In this document: positions 48,805 to 60,497 of the stretch, piece after piece | Position numbering within the stretch: the stretch's first letter is position 1 | How the letters are laid out: each line of letters begins with the position of its first letter | From: Zantedeschia hybrid cultivar | Taxonomy: Eukaryota > Streptophyta > Magnoliopsida > Alismatales > Araceae | Assembly: GCA_030544215.1 (NCBI GenBank) | Contig: JARZZO010000016.1 | Coordinates: forward strand, 59,437,501-59,501,500 | Direction of reading: 5' to 3' | DNA: 64,000 nt | The notes under the pieces: model-generated | Databases searched by the model: none | Told to the model about the DNA's origin: nothing | The model's input: the letters and a program-made list of their open reading frames with translations, nothing else | Made by a program: the position numbers and the translations under genes

Positions 48805-50221
48805 AGAGGAGACGAGGATACGTAATGTCCTAGTGGTATAAAATTGGGTGGGACTTACACTCTCTGGTCCTGCATAGTAACTAAAACCTTTGCACCATTT
48901 GCGTAGATACTTTAGTATTTATTTTGTTCGGCTCCTTATATTGTGATTTGAGTGCATGTCCATTATGATGTAATTTGATATGTTTGATTGACACATAAAC
49001 TTAAAATCGTTGCTCTGATATTTTCATTTGAATTTAAGTTAGTCATTTATATCCTTTGATCATCATGATTAGTTATTTCTTTAGAATCATATGAATATGT
49101 CATAATCATGTGATCCATGATATGAATCTAATTTGATAAGCTACTGCACCATGATATTTTCCATTTTATATGAGATGTGCTTATGGAACGTCGATACGTA
49201 ACGCTTTGACAATTTCATATATTTTGTTCTGACTGTGGCTAATAATATTTGATATGTTTGATATGAGTTCGATCATATCATATATGCTATATGTTAGTTG
49301 ATCCATTCATGCTAATAGAAAATATATTTGATTTGATAAGCTTATATCTGACCATATTTTGTATCATGTTCTTATTTGAGGTATATATAGTATGTAAGAT
49401 CATGTTTAGTATAATTGTATAACTCGATTTATAAAAGATTACTATATGTTAAGTTATGTGGATAGTTTGAAGTATATTGAGGGGTTGTACTCATAAATCT
49501 TATCAACATTTTCATAGTTTGAGAAAGAGAATCTAAAATTTGAGGAGGCTTCTGATTGAGACAGTTGACATTTTTAGGAGATTATTTAAATTTAAATTTA
49601 TAGTTTTCTTAAATTTGATGTAGTAAGGATAATGAGAGATTAATATATTTTCTTTATTTGATAAAATTAAAAATTTATATATAAATTAATAGATATTATA
49701 ATTTGTGAACTTTAATATTGACTATATTAGATTAATTAATGGTTATGACATTTATTTAAATCATCTTATGATTGTTTAACTCTCATATTTATTTGTTATG
49801 ATAAGATTTATTTCGAGATTATGTAGTCGGACTCCAAATAAAAAAAAAAAAAAAAAATCGGATCCACAACATAACACTTAGTCATCTACTTTCCCATCTC
49901 AATGTCGCTAGGTCCCTTCATCCACCACTAGCATCATCTCCTCTCTGCGATCGAGACCGCCTTCCAAACCACCTCATCTCCCCTCCTCCCCCCCGCCAGC
50001 TCCTTCCCTATCTCCCTCCGCTGTCAATGACGCCATCGAGGCCGCCCACTACCAGCAGCATCTCACCCTGAGGGAGACACGATGCTAACAAAGGTACGTG
50101 TGCAAGGGAAGGCTCACTTGGGAGATGCAAAAGGAAGCCCTCACGGAGCACTTCGGCAAGTACAGGAAGATCATGCAGGTCGTCATCATTACTGACAGGC
50201 CCACCGGCAGGTCTAAGGGCT
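48805..50221. repeat. Tandem duplication, copy 2 (about 1.4 kb)
   Basis: Same order as copy 1 and more complete at its right end, where the RRM pseudogene continues past the point at which copy 1 stops. Copy 2 joins normal flanking sequence on the right. Most substitutions between the copies are transitions. Confidence 0.95.
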
Positions 50222-50465
50222 AAGGATTCATAAGTCGCTCTGGGTCTCCTTCTCTATGGAGGATTCCTTGTTTCCACAGGAGAGAGAGAGAGAGAGATAG
50301 AGAGAGAGAGGTGATCTTTCTTCTCTATTTGATACAAGGATGCCACGCTTGTCATTAGTAACTACTGAGCCAACTGCAATCTCACCATGCTCGGGACGTA
50401 CTGCCTTAGGTGACGTATTAGAGCACCATCAGTGCTGCCATCCATAGCACACTTTCTCTGGTTAA
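50027..50465 (+). pseudogene. RRM RNA-binding protein pseudogene, copy 2
   Basis: Starts like copy 1 and continues through QVVIITDRPTGRSKG, where the conserved Tyr codon of the GYGF RNP1 motif has become a stop (TAA, about 50221). A diverged, intron-like gap with a GA microsatellite (50280-50310) follows, then DATLVISNY, a stop, and ANCNLTMLG at about 50338-50400, matching the end of the RRM (DATPVIDGRRANCNLASLG in functional relatives). Retaining an intron-like gap argues for a DNA-level copy rather than a processed one. Stops and frameshifts rule out a full-length product. Confidence 0.8.
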
Positions 50466-50469
50466 TCCA

Positions 50470-51195
50470 GCGGGTTGCTCACACTCCATTAATGCTTCTC
50501 TTTCACATGTACCCACTTCGTATCTTGCAGACGGCGACTAAAGCAAGGTAATGCTCGTTTTCAGCCTTTTGAAAATATGAAATAATTTCCCTGGTTGTGG
50601 ACAATATTTGATTATATAATCCATCCATTTTTTAATTTTATGGCTTTTTTAACAACATTTTTATTTGTTGTGACTTGTGTGTAATTATTTAGTGAATATT
50701 TCCTTTCACATTTGTGAGATAATTTGCAAATGAAGCTTTCTGAATGGTCGAAGTGGGATTCCTCAAGCCCATTATAGCTAATGCAGATTGTGTCTTGAAT
50801 ATGATTTTGGCGATCAACCTTCTATGGTTGATTTGATTATTGTTTGAAGCTGATTCAACTTTTGGAAGTTGGTGTGTAGCTTTTAGAACTTATGGAGCAG
50901 TCCGTAAAAGCTTTTCTCGCCTATTTTTTTTTATCATTTGTTATTGCAATCGAAAGATTTCATGCAAAGTTTTTCTCATTCAATGTGTTTTAAAAAAATC
51001 AAGAATCAGTAATTTACGAAAATTATTGAAAAGAATATATGTTTCTTAAATCGGAATCGAAAACAATCAGAAATGGAAAGTGTACTTTTTGATCTTATTG
51101 GAATCGGAAAAGGAAACATACTTTTGCTATCGAAATCAAAAAACGAAAACACTTGTTTCCATTTCCAGATCATATCCATCTACAGTCCTAGCCAA
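50470..51195. other. Gene-free AT-rich stretch
   Basis: No gene recognised; scattered GGAATCGGAAACG-like words around 51050-51170 hint at further repeat debris. Confidence 0.4.
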
Positions 51196-51199
51196 AGTG

Positions 51200-51465
51200 T
51201 CCGTACATCCTGATCTACGATCGGGTGACACAAAAAAATTCTAAAACATCAAACAAAAATCTTGAGCCTGGCCCATTAAGGGCATATTTTAGTGTTCATC
51301 AGAGCATGTTTTTTCTATTTTTTTAGAATTTTATATCATAGATTGGACTGACAAACACATAAAACATATAGGCCCCAATCTTAATTTTATTTTAAAAAAT
51401 AAAAATATTATTTTACCCACTGCAATCCAATAGAGAGGGATTGCAGCAAGTGCTTCTCTTTCAAG
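51200..51465. mobile_element. Foldback MITE copy, left arm truncated
   Basis: Interior CCCATTAAGGGCATATTTTAG and right arm GGGATTGCAGCAAGTGCTTC match the element at 13571-13937. The left terminal arm is missing. Confidence 0.65.
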
Positions 51466-51469
51466 TAAG

Positions 51470-52649
51470 CACTAAGCAGCTGTCTTAGGCCAGACACAGG
51501 CCGGACCATGAAGCCCGTTTGAAAAGTGTCTGGTCCCGGTCGGCCGGCGTCCGGAAAAAGTATAGTATTCGACTTTTGATATGTTCCTTTTGACAAATAT
51601 TTGCTGCACGTCATATCCAGGGGGAAGGCCACCCCGACTTAGTGTTGTACCATTCGGTTAATCATATAATTGAAAAACAAAAGAGATTACATCTATGCAT
51701 GATCCAAACCGTTGGATTGCACATAGATGCAATCCCAGATCTGCATGCCGCTGCTTTAATAGTATGCCGCATCCACGGGCAGTACAACAAGTACTTCTCT
51801 TTACCTTTTAATCTCAAGTCCCAACTAGATTGGCCTCGCCAAATTATCAGGGGGATACAATCTCTGACTAAAATGAGGGGTCTACAATCTCAAGCAATCA
51901 ACCCACACAGTGGCGGATCCAGCCTCTAGGTTGTGGGATTCTAGGATCCCACTGTACTTTTGTAATTTCAGAAGTCCACTCTAAATCTGAGAGTCAAGAT
52001 CCCACTAACTTACTCATAAGAATTCACTGGGCCTTGATCCAACCGCTTAATTCATTTAATTAGACTAATCACAGATTACTAGCGCCCGAATCCGACCCGT
52101 TTAGTTGTCCCCCCTCTAATTTAACTCATAATATTCAATCTGAGTGACCCCGCCAAACTATGCACCAACATCAATTGGCCCAAAAGAAATTGACAGAAGG
52201 AAGCAGCAGGTTTAGTGGCTGTGCTCTAAGGATGCTAGGGATTCAAATGGGTTATTCAACGCAGATTTAAAGTAGATTTATGACTTTATCCGTTGTATTA
52301 TAAATTAAAAAGATTATTTGTTAACTAACATTTAATTGAATAATCAAGTTCTTGGTGCGTGCGTATGCATGTGACCTAGAAAAGATTTGTGGCCGTAATC
52401 TTATCTATTATGTATATGGTTTTAAATAATCATTTGTTGGGTAACTTAGAAAGTAATAATCAGTCAAATAAACAAGTAATTGCTCAAACGATTGGGTAAA
52501 CAGTTGCGATTTGCAGTCCTATCCCACGGTCGTCAGCCTGGGAAGGAGCTGCATCTTGTCTAATGAGAGCAGGGAATCGCATCCTCAAGCCAGTCCGGGC
52601 GCCAAGGCTGCCGCAGAGCCAAAGAGGCAAGCTGGAGGGGAATTCGAAC
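51470..52649. other. Gene-free intergenic stretch
   Basis: Moderate GC, no open frame resembling a known family. Confidence 0.4.
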
Positions 52650-52970
52650 CAACGTTTCCCGACTTAGGAATCCAGATTGAATCCGGTTCAGTCAGAATTC
52701 AATCAAACTTGGGCGGACTTGACCCAACTCGCACGAGTCAAATTAATAAATTTGTTAAAAATATTAAACTTAAGTAATTTTAAATAAATGTCTCTTATTT
52801 GTTGATATAAATTATCAAAGGAAAAATTTTCAATTTAAGACAAACCATTATATATGTATAAGTCAACACGATCCGATCCAAACTCAATACATACCAACGA
52901 ATTGAACTTATGCAGATACAAGTCAACTCAGTAAGACTTGATCCGATCCAGTACAATACAGCAAACCATG
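52650..52970. mobile_element. hAT-type MITE, second family member
   Basis: The right end, reversed, begins CATGGTTTGCTGTATTGTAC; the left end begins CAACGTTTCCCGACT. Flanks are ATTCGAAC (52642-52649) and ATTCAAAC (52971-52978), an 8-bp target duplication with one mismatch. Interior ACGAGTCAAATTAATAAAT-like words resemble the element at 40464-41094. 321 bp, no transposase. Confidence 0.75.
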
Positions 52971-53670
52971 ATTCAAACGATAATGAAAAGGGGTAGCCCC
53001 TCCCCAGCTAGGCTGCTAAGGTTTATGTTTCAATACAGCTAGGCAGAGCCTGACCCTTGAGGTTAAGATTCTGGAACTAAGCGAGGCATTCGAGCCTTCC
53101 AACCGGCCTGGCCCAGTTGACATTCATACAATTCATAACCTTAATTTGGATGGGGAAACATAAAATTACAATAAACGTACTGGAATTTAACATAACTCAA
53201 AACCCCCTCACAAACATGCCTTCTTAATCTTAGAGTTATTTTTACACATGAGACACCTTATTCAGATTTATTCAGGAGCCACCTTTCACATCTCATAAAC
53301 CAATTATGATTGCGTAGAACACGCAACCTTGAACCAACTTACAGAAAATGATTTCTGATAAACGCATCAACAATAACTAGATTGGTATTTTCTTAAGGTG
53401 CATCCACACAGGCCCATAATCCTAGTCATGGTAACCTGGAAAACATCTGATCATCCCACATTCACTCAATCACATAAGCTGTGAGGCTAAGAAATCCCAT
53501 CAACTCTAACAAGCAAAGACCGTATGTAGCTAAAGTTTGTCCAAAGTTCAAGAATAAGGCTTAACCAACGATCAAATAGAAGACAGTCAAACAGCACTTA
53601 AAGTACATCCTTAACCAAAATGTGTCCACAAGAACACAAAACACAGTAAGATGCTGGATAGGGTAGCAAT

Positions 53671-56600
53671 TTAGTAACCTCCTTTGAGATCATTAACGAC
53701 ATCATAAGGAATGGGCGTGACAGTCTCAAGTGTGGTGCCTTCCACCATGAACCCCGGCTTGGGACCCTCTGGCTGCCGCTTGGTGCTAATGATCTCACCA
53801 CGTGCCTTCGCCTCACGCTTCAGCTCATCATTCTTTATCTTCCTCTGGCGGAACTCCTCAGTGCACCTGGAAGGCAACACATGCTCAACACGAACGTGGA
53901 TTCTCTTCCGAATAATCCTGTTCCCGACCTAATTGTGGATTCCAGACATTAGCCAGCATAATACAATTGTCAGTGAGCAGAATTTTCATGGTCTTTCAGC
54001 TTGAAATAAGATACTGTAAGACCCCATAAAACGCCATACTTCATGTCCCAAAAATATGGTTTGTATAACATTTTATGGTATTTTAAGCCAAACCAAACAT
54101 TGGTATTGTGGGAAGCAAAAGCACAAGCTCATCAAAGTATCTCTGTAGAATCTAAAAATAACGGATGGTAACCATACATTTAAGCTCATCAAAGCACCTC
54201 TGTAGAACCAAAAAAATAGTAGATAGTAACCTAGCATTTCTCAAGAGGATAACCAGTTTCCTTCTTAAAGCGAAAGGCCAACAGCATGTTTAAACATGTT
54301 GATGGAGAAAAATAACATCAATGTCAATGATAAGTGAATTTCATAGTGGTCTGGTAAATACTTGAATAGTATATTCTCCTATATTCCAACAGCATCCCTT
54401 CAAACACTCATAAAATTATTCACTCAAAAGTATTCTTCCTTCCAGGCATGATTGAAACATAAATAAACTTCTCCATGTTTGGAAGCAAATAAGCAGAGCA
54501 TACCAAAGACCATTTAAGGAAACTATAAAAAGACTCCATCCCTAATCAATTCATATGCACTATGCAGCAACCAAATAAATTGGCTTCCCATGTGGCAGTT
54601 AATTAGCAAAACTCAGCCACAAAATGGGTAGCAATGAAAAAAGAAAGAAACAAATGAATAACTTACGCAACATAAGAAACCCTAATCCAAGTCTATCCCA
54701 CAAAGACAGAAAGACCAGACAATGTTAGAAGTATCTCTCAAGACAAACCAACAACATTTCAAGACAATCAATGACTCCTACTCATTAACTATCCCAGAGA
54801 CTGAAGAACATAAGATCCATATCCCAAAACAAACAATTTGAAACTTCTAACTGTGAAAATCTTTCAACCATTCAGGTTTACATGATACATAGAATAAGCT
54901 GATAGCATTTTACCCAAAGATATTATCAGTCCTGCACAATTTGCTGGTTCTGAGTATACGACAAAGCAGGATATCTTTTCAAGTGAACTCAGAATGCAAA
55001 AGAAAAAGAAAGAAATCTATAACAGCATTATGCACATTATAAAGTTTAACACAATCAGATAATGAAGGCACTTGCTTAAAGGCTCTCTACAGTTTAACAT
55101 CACATCACAACGGACGGATGGGATCAGATCGGCTGATCCAATCGGTTTCGGGTGATCGGATCCCATGACCCGATCCTCCGGTCCTGGACAGGGATCAGGA
55201 GGATCAGGTGGGATCGGTGCTGATCGGCTCGATCACCAATCTCAGCGGGGAACGGTCGATCCAGCTCCCAACAGCTAGTTTGAAAGCTAGCCATTGGCTA
55301 GCAATTGTTTGGGCCTTGGGGGGTCTATATAAACCCCCCAAGGCCACTCTCCACCCCATCAATCCAAGTGCCCCTCATCTCTCTCTCTCTCTCTCTATTC
55401 CCTTTCTCTAAGTTTTTTTCTATCTAATTAATAATTTAACATTTCTCTCCCTCTCTCTCTCGAAGTCTTTTCTAACTAATTAATATTTCTCTTCCTCTCT
55501 CTCTCTCTCCCTCTCTCTAGATTTTTTTCTAACTAGTTAATAATTCTCCCTTTCGAAAATTTTCTATCTAATTAACATTTCTCCCTCACTCTCTCTAATT
55601 TTTTTCTATCTGCACAGGTTTTCCATAAAAGGTGATCATATGAATTGTTTGGTAATTTGAAAACATCAGACAACCAAAAAATTACATCCACTGGTTGTCT
55701 TCAGATTCCAATTCTGTCACCCATATTAGGATTAAGTTTTCTGGAAAAATTGTGCACGTAATATATTTTACACTGTATCAAAGGGACTCTAACGTTGGGC
55801 AGTTATATACTACTCAACCCCTCCCGGACAACTCCACTTTTTTCCCAATTTACGAAAAGCTCAAATTTGGTGTTCTTGATTGAAAACGAGAATATATAAC
55901 TTCCAAGTCTGATCTCCTCTCCAAAAGAACAAAAACTAGGCTACGAGCCATGGAAGCCCAGCAATGCTTCCAACCGGAAGCTGCACCATAGACCCACTAC
56001 AAAAATCCCAGAATCTGACATCTTCTGGAACAAATATTGGGAAATCAATATCTTTACTTCTCTCCCATCGAGCTCCAATGCTCCTATACCATGAGCTTAG
56101 AGTTGAACTGCGTAAATGCATCCACAATGAGGCGAATAACAACTTATGCACAAAAATTCAAAATTTAACACGTCGGACCAGCATCCCGCACCGGGCACTT
56201 CTACATTTCCCCATTGTCCACTATAACATGAGATCGTTGTCTATTCTATATCAAACACAGATTAAAGTAACATCGGATAGATAGAAATAAGACCCCAACC
56301 CTGCTGAAGACAGGAAAATGAACACAGAACGCAAGAACATATGGCAGAAGCGAAAGACGACTGAATCAACAGATGGTACAAGGATTCACGGGCAGATGAT
56401 AAAAAGGGAAGGAACAAGGGCAAGATGCGATCTTTTTCACCTGCTTGTTGACCTCGACGCCGATCGCGCGCTTGGTGACGTTCCAGACCCTGCCGGTGCG
56501 ACCGTGGTAGAACTTGTGCGGCATGCCCTTGTGCACGGCGCCGTTTACCTTGATGTCGACGTACTCGCCGATCTTGTAGGTGCGGAGGTAGGTGGTGAGG

Positions 56601-56677
56601 GGGATGTAGCCCTTCTTCCTGAAGGGCCTCGCGAAGAGGTCCCTCGTCCGCGACCGCACCCCGTGGCCTGCCGGCAT
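53671..56677 (-). CDS. RPL21: 60S ribosomal protein L21 (eL21)
   Basis: Large-subunit cytosolic ribosomal protein. Exon 1 is 56677-56441 and exon 2 is 53928-53671, separated by a 2.5-kb GT-AG intron in phase 0. The product is 164 residues, the standard plant length. It starts MPAGHGVRSRTRDLFARPF and carries the family blocks KKGYIPLTTYLRTYKIGEYV, GMPHKFYHGRTGRVWNVT, then HVRVEHVLPSRCTEEFRQR, and ends PYDVVNDLKGGY. The N-terminus is GC-rich like other plant first exons. A TATA box lies about 100 bp upstream. The intron is unusually crowded, with a promoter-like insert and a minisatellite (55084-55617), but the frame and splice sites are intact. Confidence 0.97.
55084..55360 (+). promoter_or_regulatory. 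Promoter-like insert in the RPL21 intron, with GATC cluster and hairpin TATA
   Basis: Between 55110 and 55265 GATC occurs about a dozen times, often as GATCGG. Next come the palindrome GCTAGCCATTGGCTAGC (about 55286-55302) and a perfect 13-bp inverted repeat (55312-55324 and 55333-55345) whose 8-nt loop reads CTATATAA, a TATA box. A pyrimidine-rich stretch follows. Read on the plus strand, opposite to RPL21, this looks like the 5' end and core promoter of an inserted transposon. Which one is not clear. Confidence 0.5.
55376..55617. repeat. Minisatellite of (CT)n plus TTTTTTTCTATCTAATTAAT units
   Basis: Four to five units of about 55-60 bp, each a CTCTCT run followed by TTTTCTAACTAATTAATA-like sequence and TTTCTC. 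It directly follows the hairpin TATA region and ends at CTGCACAG, which could act as a splice acceptor on the plus strand. Confidence 0.75.
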
Positions 56678-56774
56678 CTTCTCTACCCTCGCTCGGCGCG
56701 CTACTCTTCCGCTTTGCTATGGGCTTCCGACTGGGGAGCGGCGCAAGGAGGAAGGCCTAGGGTTCTTCTTCGAA

Positions 56775-56781
56775 TTTTATA
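56775..56781 (-). promoter_or_regulatory. RPL21 TATA box
   Basis: TATAAAA on the minus strand, followed by AACCCTAGGCC (telo-box-like) before the start codon at 56677. Distance to the start codon (about 100 bp) fits a short ribosomal-protein leader. Confidence 0.65.
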
Positions 56782-56784
56782 GGT

Positions 56785-57370
56785 GACAAAGTTTTGCAAA
56801 TAGACTATGAAAAGAATCATATTTGTATCTATACCCTCAACTCCTACATATTGTTTTTAATACTCTTAAAATCTCAAAAATATTATAGCTATACCCTTAC
56901 ATCAAAATAATGTAAAATCTAATAGAATATGCTGAAAAGATTCCATAAATCTTGATAACATCATGAGTACATACGTGAATTGAGGGGTATGTATGCAAAA
57001 ATTTTAAGTTTCTTTTTAACAATATGTTGACAACAAAGTAGAACTGCAACATTTCTAAGACTTCAGGGATAGTAAAAGTAATATATGAGTTGGAAGTTCA
57101 TATACAAATACCAAACTTTTTAGGATATACATGACAAAATCCCACTTGACCATCATAACCCTAACATTAAGAAGATGATGGTCGATATGATCAGAGAATG
57201 GAGTAATGGACTCGAGGAAGAGGAGGTTTAAGGATTTGTGTCTCCTTTTTGTATCTCCTTTTCCGTAAGTTGGAAGAGTTCTCTCTCTAAGTTTCATGAC
57301 AATTACTTTATGTCTTGATATTCCCCATGATGATCGGACAAAAAAACCTTCTTTTTTTAACATTAAGTGT
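56785..57370. other. Upstream of RPL21, no gene seen
   Basis: AT-rich; no open frame resembling a known protein. Confidence 0.4.
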
Positions 57371-57570
57371 TGCCGTTCATTTAACTAAATAGAGGGTACA
57401 ACATAAATACACCACATATACAAAACGTGGACCAACAGTGCCAAACAAGGAGTACAAGTTTTCGGTGAAACAAGAAAGCCACAATGATGTTGGATAATAC
57501 ACAACGAGATAAAAAAAGATTGCCATCGCTGAGGAAGCCAACTCGATAGAGAGAACTTCGCAAAAAGAAA
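57360..57570 (-). mobile_element. Possible LINE 3' end
   Basis: On the minus strand the stretch ends GTACCCTCTATTTAGTTAAA TGAACGG and then an A-rich run near 57355. The wording resembles the end of plant L1-type LINEs, but no reverse transcriptase sequence remains. Confidence 0.35.
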
Positions 57571-57575
57571 CCAGC

Positions 57576-58800
57576 TGTAGACACGCTAATTTTGACGTCA
57601 TTTCGAGTAAATTTCATATCATACAATAATGTCTCGAAATGGTCTGATAATTAATCATTAATTAATTTTTATTAATTTTTTTAAGTGTCGGATTTAACAG
57701 ATGTGTTTAAGTTAATCAATTGAATTGGTTTTAGCTCAAATTTGAGTTAAAATATGAAGAATTCTAAAAGACGTCGACCCAAGTGGACGCCATTTAGACT
57801 TTATTCTTATTTTAACGTTTAAATTTGAATTTTAATTAATTAATTAATTAACTAAAATGCGTCGGTTAATGTAGACGCGTTTTAAGTTTCCTAAGTGGTT
57901 TTAACTTCCCCTCCGGATGTTTATCCTTATCTTAATTAGTCTAAAAGACGTCTACACAAGTGGACGCGTTTTATCTAATAAAGATAAAGATAAGTTTTTC
58001 TGGATATTTATCCTTATCTTAATTAATCTGAAAGGCGTCAGCCAAGGTAGACGCGTTTTAGATAATTACAGATAAAGATGAATTAATTAGTATTTATCTG
58101 TCGGTTAAGATGGATAAATTCAGAATTTTGCTATGTTAATCTCGAACGCAAGAAATGCCTATAAATATCTCGCATGTTGAAAAAAAAAAAAAAAAAAGAG
58201 AGAGAGTTGAAATCCATTAAAGCCATAGCGTTATAGCAAGTTGAAGATCGAAGCAACAACGTCGGAACGCCGGAGCGCTGCCATTTCCAGAAGTCGGCGT
58301 CCCTTTCAAGATCTTCATCCTTTCAGAGCTTCAATCTGATTGGGTATAAGTGTTTCATTTTTTTTCATTTTTCATCTTCATTAATTCCATTCTTCATTCA
58401 CTTCATACAACACACACCACAGCATAATCTTTCAAAAAAAACCTACTTGATTTAAGGGGTTTCAAAGCCACTCAACAAGTAAGTTCGATGTTCAATCATA
58501 TGTCCAAAATCATGATTAGTTCAGATATTGCTTCTACTTAAATTCTCGTCATCATTGTTTCTTCGTTTTCTGTTTCTGTCTCTGCTGCACTCAACAACAA
58601 CGAGAGATTCAAAAGGGGGAAATCAAGCACAAAGTCAGAAAGATTTCTGGACGATCATCAACCTCAAATTCAACAGTAAGAACAAAAAGCAAAGAAAGGG
58701 CTCTCTTTCTTCAGCCGGCTGAGGAAGGGGAACCAAAGACTCAATCTTCCGCGTTTGAACAGGTAAGCGATCATACTCTCTTTTGAAACTTTTTAGTTAA
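57576..58800 (+). mobile_element. LTR-like promoter region with 88-bp repeats
   Basis: Begins TGTAGACACG, a common LTR start. TGACGTCA lies at 57593-57600. Four repeats start at 57766, 57854, 57943 and 58031 (spacing 88, 89, 88), each an imperfect palindrome of the form AAAAGACGTC...GACGCGTTTT. A TATA box (TATAAATA, 58160-58167) and a leader-like GA/CT-rich stretch follow. The right end is not defined. The order fits the U3, R and U5 parts of an LTR. Confidence 0.5.
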
Positions 58801-60453
58801 AAGTTTCTGGCGATCACTGCACTTTAGTTGCTATTTTTAATAGGTTAGTTCACACTAAACAACATAGATATTTCATGATAATCACACGGTCATTCTAAGC
58901 ACCTACACCAGCTTGGAGAAGCCAACGCCTGGATCCACACCAACATGACAGAAGATGCGAGGCATATGGGGAGTGGACGAATCACCTCGGAAGCGCCAGC
59001 AAAAGGTAGTCGGAAGGGCTGCAGCTCCAAATGCATCAGAGATTGGGTGACTTGGAGATGCACACCAACACGGATGTGCGGATAATGCTTAGAATCTCGA
59101 GCATCACTAAGATGTTCCGAGAACCCATAGTTGGGTCTTCCCAAAGCTAAGTAGAGCACTTCAAAAAAAATTCGGTGACCTGCAGGCGTCATGACAAAAG
59201 GAAAGAAAAGAGAAAGGAAAATCACGACAAAAAGAGGTCAGTAACAGTAGAGGCAGTAGCCACAAGCCGATTCCGATAAGAGAAGAAACCAGAAGAAGCC
59301 CTGCTGAGTAAAGGTAGAGGATCCCCAAAACAAGAAGATGAAACAAGGAGGGGGCAAAGAGTGTTAGAGAGATGGATGATGGTTGATAGCAGTGGGGGTT
59401 GAACAAGGGGATCCAACAAAAACTCAGGAGAAGGCAAGAGGGAAATGGGAGAGGTTATGGCGAGGTGGCAATGCATAGACGGAAACAAAGGGGGTAAGAA
59501 ATCGGACGCTGGGATGGGGGAGGGAGGTTGACGGCAAAGGAAGCGGCAAAATAGGGAAAGAGAAAATCGGAGAAGAGAGAACCGGGGGGGGAGCTTCCAA
59601 AGGAGACTCCCCTCTCACAGGACGTCTCCTGCCAGTGACGCTCAATCCGTTAGCAAGCACAGGTGGTCAGTCAAATAATCGGCGAGGGTTCAGCCATAGG
59701 AGGTTTCACCTATCACGAGCAAGGGTTCCAAAAGGCTCTCACTTAACCGAGGAAAACTATTGGACAAAAGAACGTTTCAAGCCATTTAGGAAGATCTTTG
59801 ATATTAAACATCACGGTCACTGTAAAATTATGATTTGTGTGGAAAAGTATTTCATTGAGAACAAAAGTGAGAGATATGATTTTGATAGAATTGTGAATAA
59901 TTGTTGAGATGCCACTTACTGATGTGTGTATATTTACAAACATTATAACAACAAGAACGTTCAAGAGTATATGTCTAACATGTGCTAAAAGATATATGGT
60001 GAAAATTTGATTGGATTATCAAGTAGGCTGAGCTAGCCCCCAGTTAATGGCCTTAGGGAAGTAGGATCCCTCCCAAGTAGACGTTCGTAGACTCAATTAT
60101 AGTGCTTTTTATGTGTAAATTCATTATTAATAATTAATAACTATTAATAAGCAACATGCTTATGCCCAACCATCCTTTCTACAAATGAGCCATAAAGTAT
60201 TAGGATATTTATCAGCCTCCCAACACTTGTTAAAATGCTTCATTCTTACTTCAATAGTTAGCCTTTAGTTGCATAATTCTATGGCTTTCTTATACAAATG
60301 ACTTAGAATTAATGTGGACTAAATCGATCTAAATTAGCATAAACCTCATCAAAAATGCACAATGCCTTTTCATGTGTTATACTATATCCGCCCAGAATCA
60401 ACTTAGTATAGCCAATCTAAAATAGCATAATCTTATCTAAAATGCACAATGCC

Positions 60454-60497
<44 letters not shown>

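Noticed and set aside
47388..50221. The two 1.4-kb repeats as paired LTRs of one element
   Set aside because: They abut with no internal region, lack TG...CA ends, and have an irregular templated junction, so a tandem duplication fits better.
56318..56782. 154-codon plus-strand frame over RPL21 exon 1
   Set aside because: Antisense shadow of a GC-rich ribosomal-protein exon.
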